Source: Bacteroidales bacterium UBA1181 (GTDB taxonomy: Bacteria; Bacteroidota; Bacteroidia; Bacteroidales; Paludibacteraceae). From it: DNA of 19,722 nt. Position numbers and translations under genes: made by a program. Of the stretch, positions 8,601-13,429 are shown piece after piece; position 1 is the first letter of the stretch; the number at the start of each line of letters is the position of its first letter. The stretch lies in contig DBYR01000001.1 of NCBI GenBank assembly GCA_002310215.1, positions 1 through 19,722 of the forward strand, given 5' to 3'. The notes beneath the pieces are model-generated. The model had not been told where the DNA came from. It saw only the letters and a list, made by a program, of their open reading frames with translations, and did not search any database.

Positions 8601-8823
8601 TAATGTCTATTTTGTCCTTCATGGAGAAGGTTATCTTCTGGATATCATCCACGGAGAGGTTGAGGTCGATGTGTTGAATCTCCTTCCCGTAGCGAACTGA
8701 ATCGACCAATTCCCAGTCGAAATAGTCCGTTCCGTTGGTCCCCTCCGCCTGAATCTCTTTTTGCGCCGTGACCGGTGCGGCGGCGAGGAGCAATAGCATG
8801 CATGAAAATATATTTCGTTTCAT
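5611..8823 (-). CDS. Secreted protein with two CotH kinase-like domains and Gly/Trp-rich inserts
   Basis: This 1070-residue protein has a signal peptide (1-20, ending APVTA), a short N-terminal module (~22-70), and a repeated unit of an Ig-like (DUF5018-type) domain plus a CotH domain: Ig ~80-180 and CotH ~181-545, then Ig ~552-655 and CotH ~656-1070. CotH proteins are secreted protein kinases; Bacillus CotH phosphorylates spore-coat proteins. The second CotH domain looks intact: IKGRGNSTW, RPYAIK, D891 in DYDGN, and GPVWDFD with D915 and D917. The first has lost these: KFKGGKYS replaces the RGNST loop, E401 stands for the first Asp, and GPISNMED has N425 and E427. Three inserts (804-817, 930-942, 1022-1034) read G4-5, one or two hydrophobic residues including Met, Trp, G6-7, and are only in the second domain. 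No T9SS tail. Its start lies 24 bases below the preceding CotH gene. Confidence 0.88.
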   Translation of the reverse strand: MKRNIFSCMLLLLAAAPVTAQKEIQAEGTNGTDYFDWELVDSVRYGKEIQHIDLNLSVDDIQKITFSMKDKIDINQSDKSVDGNKLERVYLTAESNEGIILADVEGTKNGNSFTIFVPYLKDRNSLALSFVTKGKVYDLKQSLQKSGVTKQSFAQTVTYKVVAASGEMDTYTVEINNSGLPVIKITTTDDEAVSNNWSTLCPAEIMPNDKAPFSVDLSVKFKGGKYSQAAKRSYSLKLDKKTDLFGLSKGKRWTLQANNDDKSLLRNRIGQFMSSDWTDLGWTPSSQAVELIVNGKHMGSYVLSEDPRIAEDRVNSGILLEATDEADDTDPHFQAETSKIHFKLVDPDDANLSDAEKAINDFEKALYGSNFKDASRGYRNLIDVNSFVEWYLINEICGNSEAAFESNCYLNINSEGKIVMGPISNMEDYLGNNSASYEGFTLRKEGWFARLFEDPYFVGLVAEKFNDMKGKLSALETETDGMKAEIVASFIGNEALWDANGLATAGGGEIEGALRKELSAINEWLLRRVNWLATRFENDAKTAKDDKNGSNEITEFSLSKNSNGNALLSDYKATISGNNIDVFVPYLVEFNLEASIKTSNGATVYADGEEVKSGAKVNYLKTKQFKVVSSSGDVRTYNVNVHNSGIPVLYINTPNNKAITSKTEWIDRTDMIMYNVDGTVNYDAGSDKVQIKGRGNSTWDASSDKRPYAIKQNKEDEVLGMLEHKRWILLANYYDATFLRNEMANYLSKRYTTADWSPSGFNVELVLNGKHVGNYYFCEQAKINKNRVPGEYLVEADYKVKSTGGGGFMWGGGGGGGNAGYQFEGEKSKNVFNVKHPEVPDNSQELQYVKGKINDLENALYGNNWSKVKELIDLPSFADWYVIKELSKDYDGNMFTSCYCHIMKDGIIRMGPVWDFDLAFGGNPFETMFGGGGGMWGGGGGGTDYAWYNKPEDYYIGAKEQATGTNWFLKFFAQKEFLALVKERIDWMVNDMDVIMAYIDQKGKENELSATANKVGYSASSGGGGMMWGGGGGGTNNVSIEDYQKSIDVMKKFIKERLLWIQKDLQSRGL

Positions 8824-8847
8824 TTTATTCAGTTTTAAGTGAGTCCG

Positions 8848-10461
8848 TTAAAATTTTAAATTCTCTTCCATCCATGCCAATCGGTTGTTTATCCAATCGA
8901 TTAGTTTGGAGACTTCCAAATCGTATTGTTCCGATACGGTCTCGTAGTCAGGATTTTGTGCCCCCAAACTATTCCAAACCATCTCGTTTCCTGCGGCCGA
9001 ATATTTTATGGCCTGAGCCCGTTTGTTGATGATTTGTTCGATGGAAGCTTTGCTCTTAATCACTTGATCCAGCCTTGATTTCGCAAGTTTTTTGAAGTCG
9101 GAATTCTGCAGTAGATAGCTGAACCAGGATGTTCCTTCTAAGATGGAGTTCTTGACGCCGTCTCCATATTCGTTGCCCATGCATTTGCCCATGTCCCAGA
9201 TTGGTCCCATGCTGATGATGCCATTGTCTGACACAACCATGTATGCATCGGATGAGATGGCCTCTTCGTTCTTCATGAGCTCATTGAGGATGAACCAGTC
9301 GGCGAAGCTCTGCAGGTCGAGTCTCTTAGTGAAGTTGGACTTGGATTTCATTTCGCTTTCCAATTCCTCCATCAGCTTCTGCGTCCGCATCAGTTTGGTG
9401 CCGGAGACGCCCGTCTCAGGGTCACGCATGATGATGGTCATGCCGCTCTCCTTCAGTTGGAAGAAGTCGTCCCCTTCGTTGTAGGAGCCCTCTGCGGAGA
9501 TGATTTGGCCGTCTTCGACCCTTCCTTCGCAGACACGTATTTGCTCCACCAAAGTGTAACTTCCCACGTACTTCCCGTTGAGAACCAGTTCGACAGGTTG
9601 GCTTTTAGGAGTCCAGTTGAAGGAGAACATGTCGGATGCCGCGAGGTCGAATGCGACAGACGAACGGATTAATGTCTTGTCGTATGCGTTGGAGAGTAAC
9701 ACCCATCTCTTGGCGGATGATAGACCCATGATCGACACCTTATCCTCGAATTTCAGGTTATAGGAGTTCTTGAGTTTCTCTTTAAAGTGACTGCCTCGAC
9801 CTTTGATCTCTACCGTTGAGTTGGAGAAGCTCTCCTTCCCCTTGGCATCTTTGATGCTGATCTTTCCTGCTGCCCAGTCGTCTCCGATCTTTCCGCTAGT
9901 GCTGAACTCGAGGATCGGCAAGCCGGAATTGATCACTGCTATATTGTAGGTTCTGATGTCTCCGTTGAAGGCTACCACTTTGATCTCTCTCTCCTGGGAG
10001 AAGTCGCAGCTGGCACCGCTTTCAATCTTTTTTCCGTTAAAGTAAACGTAGCTTCCTGTCGTCTCGAAACTCATTTTGAGGCTCGATAAATCCGTCAGGT
10101 ATGGGAATACCAATGTGATCTTCGAATCGTCGATCGTCACATCGACATCCTCTTGTAGCTTGGAGTTGTCCTTGGACGAGAAAGAGATCGAGCGCAACAC
10201 GTTGTAGCTTTGGATTACATCCTTTTTACTAAGGTCAACTTTGTTCTCTGCGATTACCGATGTTGGCGCCAATGTCCTATCTTCTTTCCCGTAGGAAAGC
10301 GTCATCTTATGCGTGCTTTCGTTGTCCAATAAGGTGTCGACCGACGAAAGCGGGTATTCGATGGTGGATCCATCCTTCTTGTGGATGGTCACCGTGTTTT
10401 GAGCGAGGGCCTGTCCCATGAAAAAGATGGACATCGCCCCTAATAGTGCCTGCTTTTTCAT
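8848..10461 (-). CDS. Secreted CotH kinase-like protein, single domain
   Basis: A 537-residue protein with a signal peptide (1-20, ending GQALA), a short N-terminal segment with IHKKDGSTIEYPLSSVDTL (~24-45), an Ig-like DUF5018-type domain (~85-190, with RTYNIAVINSGLPIL) and a CotH domain (~190-537). Family features are IKGRGSHF (in place of RGNST), SYNLKF, VELVLNGKYVGSYTLVEQ and GPIWDMG. D423 in WDMG fits the second key Asp, but the first is E399 and the second half of WDxD is G425. Activity is therefore doubtful, or a variant mechanism is used. The ATG overlaps the stop of the preceding gene as ATGA, which implies translational coupling. It is not as long as its downstream neighbour and has no Gly-rich inserts. 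It could be a pseudokinase partner or scaffold; that is inference. Confidence 0.87.
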   Translation of the reverse strand: MKKQALLGAMSIFFMGQALAQNTVTIHKKDGSTIEYPLSSVDTLLDNESTHKMTLSYGKEDRTLAPTSVIAENKVDLSKKDVIQSYNVLRSISFSSKDNSKLQEDVDVTIDDSKITLVFPYLTDLSSLKMSFETTGSYVYFNGKKIESGASCDFSQEREIKVVAFNGDIRTYNIAVINSGLPILEFSTSGKIGDDWAAGKISIKDAKGKESFSNSTVEIKGRGSHFKEKLKNSYNLKFEDKVSIMGLSSAKRWVLLSNAYDKTLIRSSVAFDLAASDMFSFNWTPKSQPVELVLNGKYVGSYTLVEQIRVCEGRVEDGQIISAEGSYNEGDDFFQLKESGMTIIMRDPETGVSGTKLMRTQKLMEELESEMKSKSNFTKRLDLQSFADWFILNELMKNEEAISSDAYMVVSDNGIISMGPIWDMGKCMGNEYGDGVKNSILEGTSWFSYLLQNSDFKKLAKSRLDQVIKSKASIEQIINKRAQAIKYSAAGNEMVWNSLGAQNPDYETVSEQYDLEVSKLIDWINNRLAWMEENLKF

Positions 10462-10964
10462 TTTTTCACGAATTTAAAGGTTTTGCCGTCTATCCCTAAG
10501 ATGTAGGTCGAAGGGGTCAGACCCGCTACATTAAAAAATAACTCACCGTCATTCTGTGTCATGTCGACTTCCAGAAGACGTCCGGAAAGATCCGTCAATG
10601 TCACGGATTTCGGATCTTGGATGCCCCGGATGCTGATGCTTTCGATGGCAGGATTCGGGTACACTGAGATCTCATTGGCCGTGATCGATGAGACGGATGA
10701 GGTGGGGTGCGCTTTCGCGAACCGTATCTCTTTGACGTTGTCGATGGATACTTCCCCCTTAAGGCTTTTGCTCTCTATGATGAGATTGTCGCCTTGAGTC
10801 CAATACTTTGGCGTTTCGCTGAGGGCGAAAACTAATTCTGTGCGATTGTGCTCTGGGCTGTTAAACTCAACTATCAAGGATTTAACGCTCTGTTGTGCCC
10901 AACATAGCGATGTCAACCCCACACATAGTATGGTTAACAACCATTTTTTCCTTGTGTAAATCAT
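10458..10964 (-). CDS. Small secreted protein with T9SS C-terminal sorting domain
   Basis: First gene of the CotH operon, 168 residues. A signal peptide (1-23, ending TSLCWA) is followed by a ~60-residue module (27-83) with the pattern LIVEF...LVFALSETPKY...DNLIIES...VKEIRFA. A similar layout occurs at the start of the GH53 enzyme. Residues 99-168 are a type A T9SS sorting domain: ISVYPNPAIESISI, VTLTDLSGRLLEV, LTPSTYILGI and FKFVKK. Almost nothing else is present, so the protein is a sorting tail with one small domain. It is the only member of the operon with a T9SS tail. It might be a substrate, an anchor or a carrier for the CotH proteins; nothing in the sequence decides this. Its stop overlaps the next start by 4 bases. 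Confidence 0.85.
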   Translation of the reverse strand: MIYTRKKWLLTILCVGLTSLCWAQQSVKSLIVEFNSPEHNRTELVFALSETPKYWTQGDNLIIESKSLKGEVSIDNVKEIRFAKAHPTSSVSSITANEISVYPNPAIESISIRGIQDPKSVTLTDLSGRLLEVDMTQNDGELFFNVAGLTPSTYILGIDGKTFKFVKK

Positions 10965-11068
10965 GGCGTTATATGTATGAAAACTATAATAATAATTTAC
11001 TTATCCCTTCCCCAAACTTCGTCTCCCCAACGGAGAATTCATCTGGGTCTTCTAACCCTTTTACATCG

Positions 11069-11076
11069 CAAATGTA
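11069..11076 (-). promoter_or_regulatory. Candidate -7 element for the CotH operon
   Basis: Read on the minus strand this is TACATTTG, an exact TAnnTTTG match ~105 bases before the ATG at 10964. The nearest upstream TTTG is 34 bases away, not the usual 19-21, so the -33 box is not supported. A leader of about 100 bases would result. Confidence 0.35.
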
Positions 11077-11136
11077 GTTATTTTGAATTGAATTCTGTAA
11101 TAATATTCAACAAATTTATTTTGACCTGTTCCTCCT

Positions 11137-11182
11137 AAAAAGGTTGTTTTGAGCGTTTTGTTCTGTGAAACGCCTTTTTTTT
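11137..11182. terminator. Orphan bidirectional terminator-like hairpin
   Basis: GCGTTT (11153-11158) pairs with AAACGC (11168-11173) and is followed by CTTTTTTTT. The outer arms AAAAAGG (11137-11143) and CCTTTTT (11173-11179) can also pair. It looks like a good intrinsic terminator on the plus strand and a fair one on the minus strand, yet no gene on either side ends into it. Confidence 0.6.
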
Positions 11183-11477
11183 ACCCTAAAAATGATTTTT
11201 TTAAGAACGAAAAAAATTACTCTTTTTCACATATTGACATTGCTTTTGTTTTTATCTTTATCTTCAGCGTTTAATTATCTATATGTATATTGCATCACTG
11301 TGGCGTGTCGTCTCCTTCCCTTTGCCCTGAAAAAATATGTCGGTGGTCCCCCCATCTCCCTACTGACCACCTCTTATATTTATAAGTGGTTGAGATTCTG
11401 TATGTTCATCCCCTCTTGGCAACGGTCTTTTTTTGTAGATGGATAAGGTTTTCAGGAGACATGTCATAAAAAAATAG
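11183..11477. other. AT-rich gene-free stretch with inverted repeats
   Basis: No convincing gene. GGTGGTC (11342-11348) and GACCACC (11365-11371) form a 7 bp stem with a 16-base loop, followed directly by the palindrome CTTATA TT TATAAG (11373-11386). An 84-codon hydrophobic frame from 11192 has no support beyond being open. The hairpins could belong to a small RNA, but no promoter is clear for one. Confidence 0.35.
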
Positions 11478-11498
11478 GCAAAAAACGTGCGTTTTTGC
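11478..11498. repeat. Near-palindrome just upstream of the rimP promoter
   Basis: GCAAAAAACG and CGTTTTTGC flank a TG centre, an almost perfect inverted repeat (one extra A on the left) ending 8 bases before the -33 box. It may be an operator or a bidirectional terminator; the T-run supports the second. Confidence 0.45.
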
Positions 11499-11506
11499 TT
11501 ATAATG

Positions 11507-11537
11507 TTTGTTTTTTGGCGAATTATATGTACCTTCG
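11507..11537 (+). promoter_or_regulatory. Promoter of the rimP-nusA-infB operon
   Basis: TTTG at 11507-11510 and TACCTTCG at 11530-11537 are separated by 19 bases, a very good fit to the Bacteroidota -33/-7 promoter (TTTG, then TAnnTTYG). Transcription would begin near 11545, giving a leader of about 55 bases. This also rules out the longer in-frame start at 11495 for rimP. Confidence 0.75.
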
Positions 11538-11558
11538 CGCCGTTAGTAAGAATTGTGA

Positions 11559-11576
11559 AGGGGACTGAGGTCCCCT
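11559..11576 (+). promoter_or_regulatory. Leader hairpin in the rimP mRNA
   Basis: AGGGGAC and GTCCCCT form a 7 bp stem with a TGAG loop, followed by ATTTTGTT. It starts about 15 bases into the predicted transcript and 24 bases before the rimP ATG. It may be an attenuator or a binding site for feedback control of this ribosome-related operon; the structure is seen, the role is inferred. Confidence 0.55.
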
Positions 11577-11599
11577 ATTTTGTTGTCTTAAGGTACGTA

Positions 11600-12067
11600 A
11601 TGATAGACGAAAAAAACATAAGAGAGATTGTCGAGGCGTATATTGCGGATTCCCCCTATTTCCTTGTCGAGGTGAAGGTGGACAAGAACAATAGCATCAC
11701 GGTGGCGATAGACTCTAACGAGGATGTCTCCATCGATTATTGCGCTGAGCTCTCCCGCCACATCGAGTCCAAGTTGGACCGTGACGTGGAGGATTTCGAG
11801 TTGGAGGTTGGTTCCGCCGGGCTCACTTCTCCGTTTGTTGTCCTTCAGCAGTACAAGAAGTATGAGGGATGCGACGTGGAGGTGCAGGTAGCCAACGGCC
11901 CTAAGCACACGGGCAAGTTGGTGAACGTGACGGAGGCTAACTTCGGCTTGGAGGTGACGAAGAAGGTGAAGAAGGAGGGCGAGAAGAAGAAGGTCGAGGT
12001 GACGGAGGTCATGACGTTCTCTTATGATCAAGTGAAATATACAAAATATATAATAACGTTTAAATAA
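11600..12067 (+). CDS. rimP: Ribosome maturation factor RimP
   Basis: RimP is needed for assembly of the 30S subunit. The ATG at 11600 gives 155 residues, the usual length, beginning MIDEKNIREIVEAYIADSPY. A longer in-frame opening to 11495 exists, but it runs through the promoter and leader and adds unrelated residues. The N-terminal alpha/beta domain (~1-75) has VSIDYCAELSRHIESKLDR and DFELEVGSAGLTSPF, the family signature, with the usual Pro near the end. The C-terminal SH3-like domain (~80-155) has a Lys/Glu-rich stretch (KKVKKEGEKKKVEV) longer than in many homologues. nusA starts 2 bases after its stop, as is usual for the rimP-nusA-infB operon. Confidence 0.93.
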   Translation: MIDEKNIREIVEAYIADSPYFLVEVKVDKNNSITVAIDSNEDVSIDYCAELSRHIESKLDRDVEDFELEVGSAGLTSPFVVLQQYKKYEGCDVEVQVANGPKHTGKLVNVTEANFGLEVTKKVKKEGEKKKVEVTEVMTFSYDQVKYTKYIITFK

Positions 12068-12069
12068 TT

Positions 12070-13359
12070 ATGGCAAAGCAAGAATCAATTAGTTTGAGCG
12101 ATACTTTTGCGGAGTTCAAAGAGTTGAAGAACATTGACAGAAGCACGATGATCAGCGTGTTGGAGGAGTCTTTCCGCAGCGTGATCTCAAAGATGTTCGG
12201 AACGGACGAAAACTACGATGTGATCATCAACCCGGACAAGGGGGATTTCGAGATCTATAGGAATAGGACCGTCGTGGAGGATGCTGATTTACAGGACTCC
12301 AATGTCCAGATTTCCCTCTCGGAAGCTCGTAAGATCGACGAGGATTTCGAAGTGGGTGAGGATGTTACCGACAAGGTTGACTTCGCCTCTTTTGGCCGTC
12401 GCGCTATCTTGAACCTCCGTCAGACATTGTCTTCCAAGATTCTTGATTTGCAGAAAGATAGCTTGTACAACAAGTATAAGGAGAAGATCGGTACCATCGT
12501 GGTTGGCGAGGTGTACCAAGTTTGGAAGAAGGAGGTTCTCCTTCTCGACGAGGACAACAACGAGATGCTCTTGCCTAAGTCTGAGCAGATTCCTTCAGAC
12601 TACTACCGCAAGGGCGACACGGTGCGTGCGGTGGTGGCTAAGGTGGATAACCAGAACAACAACCCTAAGATTATCCTTTCGAGGACTTCTTCCTTGTTCC
12701 TCCAACGCTTGTTCGAATTGGAGGTGCCTGAGATCAACGACGGTTTGATCACAATCCGCCGCATCGCCCGCATTCCAGGTGAGCGTGCCAAGGTGGCTGT
12801 GGAGTCTTATGACGACCGTATCGATCCTGTGGGCGCTTGCGTCGGCATGAAGGGTGCCCGTATCCATGGCATCGTGCGTGAGCTTCGTAACGAGAACATT
12901 GATGTGATCAATTATACGAACAATATCTCTTTGTTCATCTCCAGAGCCTTGAGCCCTGCTAGAATATCTTCCATCCGCCTCTTCGAGGAGCACAAGCGCG
13001 CGGAGGTCTTCCTTCGCCCTGAGGATGTCTCCTTGGCGATCGGTAAGGGTGGTATGAACATCCGCTTGGCGGGTATGCTGACCGACTATCAGATCGAGGT
13101 GTTCCGCGAATTACCTGAGGGCCAGGATGAGGAGGATATCTACTTGGATGAGTTCCTCGACGAGATCGACCCTTGGATCGTTGATATCCTGAAGGGTATC
13201 GGTTGCGATACGGCGAAGGATGTGCTGAAGATCCCTCGGGAGGAGTTGATCACGAAGACCGACTTGGAAGAGGAGACGGTGGACGAGGTCATCGGTATCC
13301 TGCGCGCCGAGTTCGACGATCAGGAGCCTGCGGGCGAAGAGTCCCAAACGGAGGAGTAA
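12070..13359 (+). CDS. nusA: Transcription termination/antitermination protein NusA
   Basis: NusA binds RNA polymerase and nascent RNA and tunes pausing, termination and antitermination. The 429 residues show the N-terminal polymerase-binding domain (~1-130), an S1 domain (~135-205, KIGTIVVGEVYQVWK to KIILSRTS), KH1 (~230-300, DPVGACVGMKGARIHGIV), and KH2 (~305-375, VSLAIGKGGMNIRLAG). A helix-hairpin-helix-like tail follows (~385-415, VDILKGIGCDTAKDVLK), then an acidic end rich in Glu. It has one such tail repeat rather than the two acidic repeats of E. coli NusA, normal outside Gammaproteobacteria. It sits 2 bases after rimP and 70 before infB; that gap holds a small GTCGG/CCGAC hairpin (13366-13382) before TTTTG. 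Confidence 0.95.
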   Translation: MAKQESISLSDTFAEFKELKNIDRSTMISVLEESFRSVISKMFGTDENYDVIINPDKGDFEIYRNRTVVEDADLQDSNVQISLSEARKIDEDFEVGEDVTDKVDFASFGRRAILNLRQTLSSKILDLQKDSLYNKYKEKIGTIVVGEVYQVWKKEVLLLDEDNNEMLLPKSEQIPSDYYRKGDTVRAVVAKVDNQNNNPKIILSRTSSLFLQRLFELEVPEINDGLITIRRIARIPGERAKVAVESYDDRIDPVGACVGMKGARIHGIVRELRNENIDVINYTNNISLFISRALSPARISSIRLFEEHKRAEVFLRPEDVSLAIGKGGMNIRLAGMLTDYQIEVFRELPEGQDEEDIYLDEFLDEIDPWIVDILKGIGCDTAKDVLKIPREELITKTDLEEETVDEVIGILRAEFDDQEPAGEESQTEE

Positions 13360-13365
13360 GGGGTT

Positions 13366-13388
13366 GTCGGCCTCGCACCGACTGCCTT
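13366..13388 (+). other. Weak hairpin between nusA and infB
   Basis: GTCGG (13366-13370) pairs with CCGAC (13378-13382) around a 7-base loop, followed by TGCCTTTTG. It is too weak to call a full terminator; partial termination or an RNA-processing site between nusA and infB is possible. Confidence 0.35.
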
Positions 13389-13429
13389 TTGTGACGGAAT
13401 ATTTTTGTGTAAACAACTAAAAACGATAT

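Noticed and set aside
11192..11446. Open frame of 84 codons, hydrophobic at the N-terminus
   Set aside because: It begins just after a terminator, has no promoter or ribosome site, is Phe/Leu-rich as expected from T-rich DNA, and matches no family I know.
11360..11467. 35-codon minus-strand frame in the intergenic region
   Set aside because: Too short, no promoter or ribosome site, composition not like a gene.
11495..11599. Extended N-terminus for RimP
   Set aside because: It would place the start codon inside the promoter and leader hairpin and adds 35 residues not found in the family.
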